Source: Maratus speciosus (lineage: Eukaryota; Arthropoda; Arachnida; Araneae; Salticidae). From it: DNA of 64,000 nt. The position numbers and the translations under genes are program-made. Under the pieces are notes generated by a model. It did not search any database and had not been told where the DNA came from. It saw nothing but the letters and a program-made list of their open reading frames with translations. Location of the stretch: the NCBI GenBank assembly GCA_963932465.1, contig OZ010795.1, positions 470,880,806 through 470,944,805 of the forward strand. Direction: 5' to 3'. Below, piece after piece: positions 23,018-34,423 of the stretch (position 1 is its first letter; each line of letters starts with the position of its first letter).

Positions 23018-23629
23018 ATTTTTAAAATTTTTTCGAAAAAATTTCAAAATTTTTAATTTAAATTTTTTTACCTTTAAAATCAAATATATAAAATTCGATG
23101 CTATACTTTATTTATATATATAAATCAAACTTTTATAAAAAATATTGGGGATTTTCATTGATATGGAACGCGCAGGGGGCATTTCGAAGATTTCTAAGAC
23201 GACGCATAAAATTCCATTTTTTTTCTCAAAAATAATTTTTTTTTTAATTTTTTGTTTTTTTGTGATAAATGCATGCCACAATGCATATAATGTACCCTAG
23301 AATAATATTTTAGGTGAAATTAACAAAAAAAAAAAAAAAAAAAAATTAAGGTCCCTTGTCCCCTTAACGCGGCTTCTTGTTCATTTTCAAGCATTCGCCG
23401 AGATCTTTTAGGGGCATTTCTAGCGATATTGTGAAGTTCCATAACTGCAGCAAAAAAGAGAACGTAAATAAACGCGAAACGTAAATAAACCGGATTTACC
23501 TCCGCCTAAATCCTGCCAAATGACTTTTACACAATAACCAATGAGATGCGTTTTTCGGGCGTTGCCATGAAACAATAACAAGTAATCGCGATTTCTGTGC
23601 CACGTACGTTAGCGTAATATATATATAGA
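22090..23629 (-). mobile_element. Non-autonomous Helitron-like element, copy 2, carrying a TTAA insertion
   Basis: On the - strand it begins A|TC, TATATATATATTACGCTAACGTACG, as in copy 1, and ends with the GC hairpin CCCGGGCAACGCCGGG; the CTAG has decayed to GTAG. The + strand words ataaccaatgagatgcg and gtgccacgtacg match 4262-4346. A separate element occupies 22388-23367, so the Helitron-like host is only about 560 bp. Confidence 0.55.
22388..23367. mobile_element. TTAA-flanked palindromic element (piggyBac- or Kolobok-like), 980 bp
   Basis: The ends are TTAAGGGTACAAGGGACCTT and the reverse complement TTAAGGGGACAAGGGACCTT, with TTAA on both sides. The interior holds one unit in + orientation (about 22392-22700) and two in - orientation (about 22740-22990 and 23040-23340). 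Each unit carries the phrase tggggattttcattgatatg or its complement plus long A/T tracts. No transposase. It sits cleanly inside the Helitron-like repeat. Confidence 0.85.
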
Positions 23630-23670
23630 TTTTTAATTTGTACTTTAAATATCTTTATATTATATGTATG

Positions 23671-25075
23671 TGTTACGGTTAAAGTGTAAAATTCAGTTCT
23701 TTCATAAAATACTTAGTTATTTCATGAAATAACTAGCCAAGTCCGTTAAAGTGCGTAAAATTATTGGATTCTATGGTTTAACTAGTTATTTTATAGAATA
23801 ACGATTGCCTAATTGTTAAAGTTTAAAATAATCATTTTGACATTAAAAAAAAATACGTTGTTTGATAAATTAACTGATGATAAATAGTTAAAGTCACTCG
23901 AAAACTACATTTCAAATTATTAATAGATGAACTGATAAGTAATATATAAAAACAGAATATATAATATAATATTTTTTTTTATTAGTAAAACAGTAATACA
24001 TCATAACAGAATGCAGTGTGACAATAGTTATATTTAAATTTTTATAAATTATAATTACATAATTATTAGGTATTTTGCCCTATTGGCAAAAACATTTACA
24101 CTTTTTAAAACATACAAAGATTTTATCCAAAACGCAAAATATAAATAATGCATACAAAATAAACAACAACAACAACAACAATAATAACAATAATAATAAT
24201 AATTTTAAATATTATTAAAAAATGACATGCTGGCAGGAATAATTATGTTATTTAATAGCAACATTTCATAAACTATTTTAAAATTAATAATACAAGAGCA
24301 TTTTCATTTAAAATTTATGAAATACCTTCGTTTTATTTTCCATTATTTATAAGAACAAGGATCGCTGTGATGACACTTAGAACTGCACTGCATATTATTT
24401 TTGATACAGGCACACTTTTTATTATCACACAGTGCTTACTTCTGCAATCGAATTTAATATTTTTTTCTCGAGTAAGTATAGCACTGTTTTTCTTTGTTTC
24501 ACGCTTTTTTAACAAGGATTCCAAACGCTATTGCATTAAGTTTTTCTTATTTGACGATTGATCTTTCATATCTGTAGAACTCATTGTTTTAAAAAAAGAT
24601 TTCAAAAATCTTTGAGAATAATCCCAAATGAAAAACGCTAACATGAATACACCGCTTACAAATTTATGCAAGTTCAATACACATACCGACAAAACATGCA
24701 CTCCGAAAGACATTTAGCAACGAAGAAGAGGTCTGAGAAACTCAACATAAACTCTGACTGCGAAAAGCCATAACCGATTCAAAACTGACTAAAAGCGGGG
24801 CCGTCGCGAAACAACTTTCTTCTGTAAGAGAAGGAAGTTGTTTCGCGACGGCCCCGCTAAAAGCAGGTATCATCGGTTCAAACCACAGATTTGGTTCAAA
24901 CGGCTTTCGTGTGCCGTCTTTAGTACTTTAACGGTTAGATAATCGTTATTCTATAAAATAACTAGTTAAATCGTAAAATTCAGCAATTTTATACACTTTA
25001 GCGGACCTGGTTAGTTATTTCATAAAATAACTAGGTACTTTATGAAATAACGGATTATATGCTTTAACGGTAACA
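23671..25075. mobile_element. 1.4-kb DNA element with ~155-bp terminal inverted repeats
   Basis: The left end TGTTACGGTTAAAGTG and the reverse complement of the right end TGTTACCGTTAAAGCA continue to match for about 155 bp (ataactagttattttatagaataacgat-type words). TATG occurs immediately outside both ends, a possible 4-bp target duplication. The terminal repeats contain repeated gttaaagt and ataactag motifs. The interior includes (AAC)n/(AAT)n and a perfect GC hairpin. No transposase was recognised; superfamily unknown. Confidence 0.8.
24794..24858. repeat. Perfect 24-bp GC-rich hairpin
   Basis: The arm AGCGGGGCCGTCGCGAAACAACTT (given as 24794-24817) pairs perfectly with 24835-24858 around a 17-nt loop. 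It is the most GC-rich stem in an AT-rich region and lies inside the TIR element. Confidence 0.9.
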
Positions 25076-25079
25076 TATG

Positions 25080-25950
25080 CACCTGAAAGTAATTTTTGTA
25101 CAATTATTTGTGCTTTTATATGTATTTTAATTATTTAACTCAAGGTGAATATAACACTAGAATTTTAATTTTCATTTATTAGTATGTACGTTATGCATAA
25201 ATTACAGTATTCTCCAATTTCATACTGATGTTTAACGGGCTTCATTATAAGAAAAATATAGCAATAGCATGCTAAAGCTTTGTTAGATAAATTATATTAA
25301 CGGTATTTATTAAGAAGTAATAATAATAATAATAAAATCACGATATCAGATATGTCCATTCAAAGCCTTTTCCAGCTTCACTACTTAAACGTAGAAATGA
25401 GTAATCTAATATTAAACCTGTGGGAACGTTCTTTTGAAATTTTTCGCTTGCATTGTAATATTGTTGAATGATTTTTTATTTTGTTTTATTTTATTATTAT
25501 TATTATTATTATTATTTTGTGCCTGTGTGTATGTGTGAGGGATAGCTGAGGTGTATCTCTAACCGGGCTATTTTTTACTTTTTTGATTTGGTTGCAATTT
25601 TACTTTCATTTTCGGAACCAGCTCCGAAATTATTTGATATGTATTTTTTACTGTAATGTTAATTTATATATAAGTTATATATAATATTTCTGAATCAAAA
25701 TTTATGTGACACATTCGCATAACAATACTAACCGAACCTCTAATATTAAGATGGCATGTAATAAATCAATTGTTACAGTAAAATGAAAATAAACAAGAAT
25801 AATAATGGTACAGAATACACTATCTAAAATATTGAATGAATTTCTAATAGGTGTTACAGTACATGCATTTTGAATATACAACGGAATAAGAAATGCCGCA
25901 TTGATACCGAAAGCAATAATTAGTATTGTAAAAAATTATATATGTGTGTG
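25080..25950. other. AT-rich intronic sequence with simple repeats
   Basis: It has a (TTA)n tract around 25488-25517 and a (TG)n tract at about 25942-25956. No coding seen. Confidence 0.6.
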
Positions 25951-25953
25951 TGT

Positions 25954-25980
25954 GTGCCGGAAGCTATGCTTTTTAACAAT
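25954..25980 (+). repeat. 27-bp near-copy of stan coding sequence in the intron
   Basis: GTGCCGGAAGCTATGCTT... at 25954-25980 matches exon bases 26167-26193 at 23 of 27 positions; all four differences are transitions. It would read VPEAMLFNN against VSEAMLFNS in the exon. It directly follows a TG microsatellite and similarity stops on both sides. Confidence 0.8.
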
Positions 25981-26119
25981 GGATCTATATAACTTAGACT
26001 GTTCATGATTTAGTATCGTCAAAAGAAATTCAAAGTTATTTGTTTTACAAATGCATTTTGCAGTTAATATTTATCATTACTTAAGTGTTCTCTTCTCATT
26101 ATTACTTTCTTTTTTCCAG

Positions 26120-26319
26120 ATGGCATCAACGAAGTCCATGCTGAGTGTCAGCTCAAGGTACGTCTGGTGTCGGAAGCCATGCTTTTTAACAGCGTTACTG
26201 TACGACTGGATGACATGACACAAACTGCTTTTCTTTCGCCTTTATTCGACAACTTCCTTGAAGGTTTAGCCGCCATAGTACCTTGTCCGAAAGAGAATAT
26301 ATTTATTTTTAATGTGCAG
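26120..26319 (+). CDS. stan: Flamingo/Starry night/CELSR cadherin, internal exon (region after last cadherin repeat)
   Basis: The exon lies between a good acceptor (polypyrimidine run then cag, AG at 26118-26119) and a donor gtaaga at 26320. It has 200 nt: two bases that finish a codon begun upstream, then 66 full codons. The reading includes SEAMLFNSVTVRLDDMTQ, AFLSP and AAIVPCPKENIFIFNVQ, which I recognise as the conserved stretch between the last cadherin repeat and the first EGF repeat in Drosophila Starry night and vertebrate CELSR1-3 (part of the extracellular 'Flamingo box' region). These seven-pass cadherins act at the plasma membrane in planar cell polarity and neurite guidance. The exon ends in phase 0 and continues exactly into the exon at 45793. 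No upstream exon with cadherin motifs is visible, so the preceding intron is at least 26.1 kb. The symbol assumes one arthropod orthologue; a paralogue cannot be excluded. Confidence 0.95.
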
Positions 26320-26493
26320 GTAAGAATGCCCTGTCCTTGAAATAAGATGCTGTCCTAATATTTTAAATCAAAAAAAGTTGTGATATGTATTTTTGCTGTG
26401 TGTATTGTTATTGTTATCATCTGTATTATTATTTCACTATTGTAAGATGTTACTTTATAGTCATAAGTTGTGACGTGCCCGGCAAGGTCGCCA

Positions 26494-27566
26494 TGTAAAT
26501 GAGAAGTCATAACTCTAATATATGGTTAAAAACTCTTTATTTAAAACTTTAGAGGAAGGGTTGGCAGATAAGACCTCGAAGAATTTAGCCTCCACTATAT
26601 GATAAAAATCAATCTTATTTATAAACTTCAAAAAATATGAAATCAAAACAAACTCACATAAAATTCGATGATTAACTCCAGTCTGAAAATGTCCACCAGG
26701 CACCTATAACGAACGTGATTAATACAGCCTGTGGCTGTAAAGGGATCTTTTATTTCACAACACGTCACAACACAATTTCTTAAAATGTCTTTACCAGTCT
26801 GCTTTCTTTACCTTTGAGCTTTTACTCCGCAGGCTTTCGAGGCTCAAACTCCAATACTAAACAATTCGGCGAGGACTCCCAGGCTGATTGCTCAACGCTG
26901 ATCGCGGTTACTTTAATGGCAGGACACGACCAAAATCCACTGTATCACAATTTCACTCGAATATTTGTACTCATGGAAGAAAGAGATGGATTGAGATGCA
27001 GTATGCCGTATAAACGGTTTGCAATATGATGCGCGTTATCGTTCAAACTTAAATGCCCTCATTCGGCCCAAACAAAACAAGCACGTGGAACAGGGACCGA
27101 ATTCTTTGTCATCACCCGTGCATTTTTTCTCTAAATGAAAAGGATTTGCTTACATTTAAGCATTCTAAAGTAGCATTTCATTGTATTATGAATTAAAAAC
27201 TGTATTACTAAAAGTTTTCATCTTTTTTTGCGAAAGCACGTGGTTGTGTTTGGGTCAAACGTAGCGGATTTTAGAGTTACTTTTTGGAGTCACCTCCAGC
27301 CACCACACTTCATCTCTATTCTTTCTCATTACTCTATGATTTATACTCCTGCAGACTGAACAACGACACCTAAATTTGTATACGGTTATTGTTAAAGCGT
27401 GGAACTGTAGGCTCCAAGGAAAACCAAATGCACCTCGGAAAATTAGAGTGTCTATAGTACAGAGCCAGCTACACACATAACTTTTCAAATTTAGTTTAAT
27501 TCTTTCTAGCGCATAAGATAAATAAATGTGTAATGTAATGTTTTTTTGTAAATCTTTGATATAACA
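26494..27566 (-). mobile_element. LTR-like segment
   Basis: The segment begins TG and ends CA. On the - strand it carries AATAAA near its end (about 26536), is followed by TGGCGACCTTGCCGGG (primer-binding-site-like, 26478-26493) and is preceded by AGTGGGGGGAA (polypurine-tract-like, 27567-27577). It is richer in G+C than the flanks. No gag or pol was seen on either side, and no 5-bp duplication. The boundaries are inference. Confidence 0.45.
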
Positions 27567-27579
27567 TTCCCCCCACTAT

Positions 27580-28450
27580 TACCCCACTATTAAAATGTTA
27601 ATAATACACATAATACACGAATAAAATTTTTATTGTTCATCAAATTTAAATATTCTTCAAACTTATTTTGTTAAATCTAATATCTAATACTGTAATCTAT
27701 TATCCAGTCTTTTTTAATTGAAGCCCAAATAGCAACTCTAACAATTCTGAGCTCAGTGAAAATTTATTGTAATTCAAGTTTGATGAAAGCTATCCGTAAC
27801 ACAATATTTCAAAAGCATTATAAATTATTGGGTGCTGAAAGCTGTTGATTACTTTAAAATGTCATTTGTGGAACTTGGTGTAATTCATTCTCTTTGCGCC
27901 ATGCATGTTTAGAGTTAGTTAAATAAACAGTCTAGAGGGAATAATTTATTTTTATTAATGAATTATAATGTGCGAAAATTTCAGTAACATTAATATTTAC
28001 TCAAGGTACTTGGCAAGCTGTTAATGATTAAGATGTGCAGCGGCAGTTGGGGGATTTTAGCACTCAGGTGGAACTATTTAAAATTTTTCCTTCTTAAACA
28101 AATAAGTTCCACTTTCTCTCTTTGTTTGTATTGGATTGCTGCCGTATATTGTGTCGTTTATTTAATATGAAAAAGAATTGTGCATAGTGTAAGACTTAAT
28201 TGATTAGAAAAGCTATGTGTGAAGAATTTTTTTTCTCTTTCTTCATTTGCTATCATATGGTTTCCATTAATTCGATAAGTGAACTTCTCTGTTAAGAAAA
28301 ATTTAGGCGTTAAAGATTTTTTTAATTTTTTTTTTATTTATTTTTATTTTTATTTTTATTTTATTTATTTATTTTTTTTTTTTTTGTTACTCATTATGAT
28401 GTAAATCAAGCTTGATTTCTTTTGGCAAAAATATTTTTCTTTTAAGTAAG
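27580..28450. other. AT-rich intronic sequence
   Basis: Only T-rich simple sequence (28320-28385) stands out. Confidence 0.6.
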
Positions 28451-28455
28451 TAATA

Positions 28456-31073
28456 CAGGGTTCCTACGCGACTGGAAAACCTGGAAAACAGGGAATTGTC
28501 AAGGAAAATAACAAGTGCTCAAAAAGTCATCCAAAAGTCAGGGAAAATTAAAAAAACCCTCTAAAACCTGTAAAAGTCAGGGTTTTTTAATGCACAATCA
28601 AGCGTCAACATTCTGACGAGTCTGCAAAAAAGTTCTAATTTTTTCCTTAAAAGGAGAATTTTTGCTATATTCACATTTTTAACATAAAGATGTTTTAGCT
28701 ATACGAATTTGTCACCAAATAGTTGGTACTTAAGCGAAAAAAAGGTTGAGCCTTGTTAAGGTGGCTAGGATGAGATATCATAAATAATTATATAAGAAAA
28801 AAGAAATGAAAATTTCGAAGCAAGACAAAAACAGATAAAAGAAAGCTATAGCTGAAGTTGATATGCTAAAAGACAAAAAATTGAACCTTTTACACAACAA
28901 ACCGCTTCTGAAACAACACAAATGAATGACATGATAGTAGAAGTCTAAAAAAAGTTAAATGTTTAATATGTGTAAATTCAATTATGTAAATAAAAAGTTA
29001 CTTTGAATCCATCTGAGCTGTATTTTAGTTTTGCTTGTTTATATATATATTATACATAGAATGACACAAAATGTATAACGCTTCCGGGGTTGAACTCATC
29101 CGTTTCCTGATAATCCAAACGCGGCCACGTTAGGCTTAAGTATTTTGATGCCGTATTTGCCGACTGCCTTATTTAATCTGCCTATCTATTTGTTGTGTAA
29201 CATATTCTTCTTCAATTTTTCTCAAACCTTCAAAAAGTATACAATTATAACGCTTTAAGATCTAATTTAAAAATAACCAGATACCAACAACAGGGTTCCG
29301 ATGTATACAAGCGATTACCGTTGCCATTCATAAGCACAAATTACAAATCCAAAAACAAATGAATGACTCTTTCAGCTATTCATTAAATGCTCTTAAAATA
29401 TTTTGCAAAAGCATATTAATATTTTGAAATACGTTTTTCACTTTTGTTTACATTTATTTACAGTTTGAATTCAGTTAAAAATATCGCGAAAAATTACCTC
29501 TGTTTTTCAAGGCTATCTATTTTCTGACCAATGAGAACACTTTATGGTGTTCAGTGAATATAGCTATATTCGGTGATTCATTCCCGTGAATTATTTTGTA
29601 CCGGATTAACGTTTCCTTTCTAAAAACAAACGTATTTCAAATTATTTAAAAGCTTTATTATGGTTTTACAAATATTTTAAGAGCAAAATCGGATGTCGAC
29701 CGTATTTTTTAATGATTCGTTCAAAGAGTCATTCAACTGCTTCTGGATTTGGAATTTGTGTTGTACATGTGGCATCACGACACACGAGTGAATGTTGATT
29801 TGATTTTCAATCTTAAAACGTTGAGTAAAACGTGCTTTCTTTTCCACTATTCGCAAAAGTTACATTTTTAGACAGATTATTTAAAATAATTTAATATTTA
29901 TAAGAGATTACATTCAATTATCTAATATTCAGCTACGATAACTTGAGTTAAAATTAGATTGGTAGCTTTATCTATCCCTATATGAAAGTAAACAAACAAT
30001 TGATTCATTCGTCTTGAACTTTTAAAATATTAAAACAAACGTTTATATGCTCTGTTGCGCCATCTGTCGGTAGTTAAAAAAAAGAAATTTTCTTTTTAAA
30101 ATGTTTTTTGAATTCTGAAGACATTGGGGGGAAAAATGAATATTTCTTATAAAATGAAATTAGAATATCAGAAATATGTAATGCCGTGTATTACATATAT
30201 ATATATATATATGTATATATATCAATGCATTATTATAATAAATAAAATTTTGTATTTTGTAGGGAAAATAAATTTGTAATTTAATAACAGAATTTGGGAA
30301 AATAAATTGTTAATGTAATTAACAGTTGCAATTTACTTATGTGATAAAAGATGATTTTTAATTATCAAAATTTATTACAGGTTTCTTTTATGCATGATTT
30401 AAAAAAATCGGGATTTTCTCTGTTCAACTTTTTAAAATTTAAGTTATATAATTATTATTTTGGCAATTAATAAAAACAAATAAACTTTCTGTTGGAATTG
30501 TCTCTTATTTTACCACATACCATCAGATAAAATAGTTAATTGACAATATGTTTTAAAATAACATTATTAGTACTAATTTGAATGTTTTTGTGAAATATTT
30601 CTTCAAATTTTGTGAGTGAAGTTCATTTGCATACTTTATATCAGTATTTTACCAATTCAATTAATAATTTTCTTGCCAATTAAATTTCAATGAAAAATGG
30701 GCTGTTTTTACTTTACCCCACCTGACCCTATTAATCAGACAAGACAAAATTTATTACTTCACAATTCTTTTTATAATGCAATGCTATATAATTTTTTTGA
30801 AAATGCAAACACGTCATTCTGACGGGCTATATTCTAGTATATATATATATATACACATATAAATATATTGTAAATGTCAAATGATATAGAATTTTAGTTT
30901 CAATTTTATACGTTATTTTAATTTTCAGATGTAAATTTAATCATTAAGATCTTGAATTGTAATGCGTATTTCTAAAAATGTCGTGAATTTTGGTCAGGGA
31001 ATTGTAGGAAATATGGCCTGGAAAACCTGGAAAAGTCAGGTAATTTCGTTATTCAAATAGAGTATGAACCCTG
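28456..31073. mobile_element. CAGGGTTC-ended DNA element, 2.6 kb
   Basis: The left end CAGGGTTCCTACGCGACTGG and the right end, read in reverse as CAGGGTTCATACTC, are followed on both sides by repeats of ctggaaaacctggaaaa and cagggaa words. CAGRG ends are usual in hAT-type elements; I see no 8-bp duplication and no transposase. A relative of 340 bp lies at 48376-48715. Confidence 0.6.
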
Positions 31074-31079
31074 TCTTAT

Positions 31080-32225
31080 ATCAACTATCTGTACTCACAA
31101 TCCTGAAAAGAGCATTTTAGTCAATATTTTTCAGCGAACTTGATATTTTAAGAAATTTTAAAATGATTAACACAATAATTAAAAAAAAAAAAAGATTGCT
31201 CAATACTGTAAGCCTAAATTGCAAGAAACGTGTGTGTTCGAAATTTATTTATCGTCTGCCTGCGAGCATTTTTGTGTAAGTTTAATTTTAAAAAAATGGC
31301 AACTTTTTTTTTTCTTTTTTTTGACATGTAATTTTTTATTCTAAGAGAGTGAAACCAAGAGGGTTTGAAATTAAACGTGTGATACAGTTCACTTTGTTAT
31401 TTATTAAGTGTTGTGTGTTATTGACGAGTCTGTGTATATTTAAATTCAACCAGCGCGCTACATGAAAATTAACAACCAACCCCTCTCTCTCTTTTTTTTT
31501 TTTGATGTCATCTCGTTTTCCGTAAGTTTATATGTAGACTTCTATATTTAAAGAAACTAAAATATTAGAGTAAATAGTAGATTATTTTAGAATAAGAACT
31601 TTTTTGTGTTACTCATTATGATTGATTAGCATTGTGATTACCACCTGAGTTCCATTGATTTCGTTTGACAAAAATATTTTTTTTTCCATACATTAGGAAG
31701 CCATAAATGAAAAGACTGCATTCATAAACCTGTGTAACTAATCTATATTTTTCAATGCATTTGATATTAATCAGTAACGGTTTTTTTTTTTTTTTTTTTT
31801 GTAATAAGAACTTTTTTGTAGTACTCATTATGATGCAAATCATACTTAATTTCTTTTGACAAAAATAAGTTGTTGTTTTTTTATACACACTAGGAAGCCA
31901 TAAATGAAAAGACTTCATAAGCCTGTGAAGCTTAATCTATATTTTTCAGTGCATTTGATATTCTAGGAAATTTTAAAAGAGGTAATTTACGGGGGAAAAA
32001 AATCTACTTCCACCGCAAGATTAAAGAAAAAGTAAAAAAAAAAAAAACCCTAAAGAGGATTTGTGTTCCGCTTTTAGCGCATGTTGTTACCTTGTTTCGA
32101 TTCAAATAGTGAAGATAAGTATTCAGAGATAGTACAAAACGAATACTGGTGGTGACAGGATGTTTTTGTATGTCATGTATACTGTATGTATCTCTCACTT
32201 TAGTTTACTCTGTAAAAGTTATGTG
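31080..32225. other. AT-rich sequence with a ~175-bp diverged direct repeat
   Basis: The phrases aagaacttttttgtgttactcattatgat (31596) and agaacttttttgtagtactcattatgatg (31807), followed in both cases by tttgacaaaaata and aggaagccataaatgaaaagact, form a tandem duplication with a period near 211 bp. The same phrase cattatgatg...tttcttttggcaaaaata appears at 28390-28430, outside the CAGGG element. Confidence 0.65.
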
Positions 32226-32230
32226 CCTGA

Positions 32231-32466
32231 GATATTCGTATCCATAATCTCTGATATTTGTATCCATGTCCTCTTTCACTTGCATGCAAATCTTCTGATA
32301 TTCGTATCCATAATCTCTGATATTCGTATCCATGTCCTCTTTCACTTGCATGCTTATCTTCTGATATTCGTATCCATGTCCTCTTTCACTTGCATGCAAA
32401 TCTTCTGATATTCGTATCCATGTCCTCTTTCACTTGCATGCAAATCCTCTGATATTCGTATCCATA
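32231..32466. repeat. Minisatellite, 44-bp unit with a 20-bp sub-unit
   Basis: Alternating words tctgatattcgtatccat and gtcctctttcacttgcatgc repeat four to five times. The unit size keeps reading frames open, which explains the repetitive open frames on both strands. Confidence 0.9.
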
Positions 32467-32739
32467 TTCGCGGTATCCACTAGTTTTACTATAATATAAA
32501 ATTTCAGGCATGTACTACAGGAAATTGTTTATTTTATATTATGTAAGAAAATAAAACTTAATTTTAAAATAGCCTTAAGGGGGAAAGAACACTTGCAAAA
32601 TCTTACGGAAACAGTTAATATTGAAGTATACCTTTTCTCTGTGAAACTGCCGAAGTGATTCCAATATATTAGTTCTCTTTCTTTTCTTTCTTTCCTTTTT
32701 ATTATTTTGGTTGTAACAACTATAAATTGATCGGTCGAC

Positions 32740-32816
32740 AAATTTTACGTATAATTACGTATTATTATTACGTATAATTACGTATAATTACGTATTATTA
32801 ATAATTACGTATTTAA
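32740..32816. repeat. TACGTATAATTACG-type short tandem repeat
   Basis: Several units of attacgtataattacgta, each containing the palindrome TACGTA. Confidence 0.8.
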
Positions 32817-33213
32817 TTTTAGGTGTGTGTGTTCTTTTTTTAATATTACTAAAAAGGAATTGGTTTAAAAAAAACAACAAAAAAAAAACAATATATTGCT
32901 AATTACAATACCAAAGTAAATAAGTCAATTCAGCAGTTTTCAAGAAAAAATAATCAAAATCAGCTGTTTTCCATTGAATTTCAAATCCATTGTTACCATC
33001 TTTAAAATAATATAGAACCAATAAAAATAAAAAATTGTTAGCGAGATTGTCTGCTATAGGTCTTCAGTTCAATCTTATATTTATATAAGTGAAACACTTT
33101 TTTCCCCGTTTAAAATTGTCTTTTGATGCACCTCTCTCTTTCGCTATTTCTTCTTTTTCTAAGTAAAGATGTTTGTTTGATTTGAAATTACAAAAATTCG
33201 GTGAATATCTATC

Positions 33214-33944
33214 TATCTTTATGATAAAGAAAAAACATGTCCGCGAGTAACGCTAACGTCACATTAACCGTGGCAGCATCTGACCAATAAATTTTGCTAT
33301 CCTTTTACTGCAACTTTTTTCATTTCTATTCTACCCCTCGCACAATTTCAAATTTTACACCGATGAATAGGGAAAAAAAAATTCTTAAACTGTAGAAATT
33401 GTTGATTTTAAAAATAATTTTCATGCATGGTTATTTCTTTTAACCCCTCTTCTATCACGCGCAGCTCGATTATGATAGATAACACGTTTGTATTTAAAAC
33501 AATATAAATAGTTCAGCGTTTGTTTCCATCTAATATTCTATAACGAAATTAAATCTTCATTAATAAATAAATAAAATAATAAAATAATATAAATAAAACA
33601 CAAGTTTAACAAACATGTAATGGAGCGCGTTTAAATCATTGAAATTATCAGAATAAAAAAAAAGCTGCTGTAAGTAGCGTTTTTGGCGATTTCTTAACTA
33701 TTAACTCCTAGCATGCGACTCATATAAAAGCATCGCTTTTAATAAATTTTAAACCTTTATTTGAATGCATTATTGGTATTTTTCATATACAATACTTTTT
33801 AGTGATGTTAATGGGTGAACTTAAAAAAATATATTAAATGTAAAAAAAAAAATCTATTACGTTTTCAATAAAAAAAAAAAAAAAAGAATGGTTTTCACCA
33901 ATGTTCTGTAACCAGGTAAACCCTGGTCGGGTTGGGCCCGCTAG
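33214..33944 (+). mobile_element. Non-autonomous Helitron-like element (ATGTCC family)
   Basis: The right end shows two small hairpins (CCAGG-taaac-CCTGG and CGGG-ttggg-CCCG) immediately followed by CTAG and then T, as in Helitron 3' ends. The left start is put at A|TC in tatctatctatc, just before aaaacatgtccgcgagtaacg; that choice is weak. Related fragments are at 9285, 42277 and 57075. No Rep/helicase coding. Confidence 0.5.
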
Positions 33945-34423
33945 TTTTCTTAAAATGGTAAAAGCTTAATTGCTTTATTTAAATGTGGTGCGGATTTATT
34001 CCATTTTGTTGAATATTTAATAATATCGTATTTTATTTTATTTGTGTCAGAAAGCATTTAGTAAGTCATTCTTCCCATGATATGTCAAAACTTGTACAAA
34101 ACACCCCTTCTATCTGGAATGATTTATTAATGCTTATGGATGATAATAATAATCTACGAGAAATAAGAATATGATTTATTACATATTTGGCTCAAAATGC
34201 TTAGCAAAGTGTAAATGATTTAGTAGTTTAGCGGTTTAAACACTTAAATGAGTACCAAAAGAGTGCTTTCAAAATCTTTTTCCATTTGCGTGAATATGAT
34301 TTATAACTGTTCATTCCCTTTAGAACGTATTGATTTTCAAATGCAAAATTATTGAGCCTGTGCAGAACGAAACACCCCCTAAATGATAACTATGATAAAT
34401 TAGAACTATATTTTGTTCGGTAG

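Noticed and set aside
22196..23083. Open frames of 60-122 codons around the TTAA element
   Set aside because: They consist of translated A/T tracts and the repeat units in both directions, with no family resemblance.
26814..27029. A 71-codon frame beginning MSFYSAGF, close to a stan exon
   Set aside because: It lies within the LTR-like segment, has no CELSR similarity, and the protein reads directly from 26319 to 45793.
32160..32408. Repetitive open frames on both strands that look like a tandem-repeat protein
   Set aside because: The minisatellite unit keeps frames open by length; no start context, splice sites or domain.
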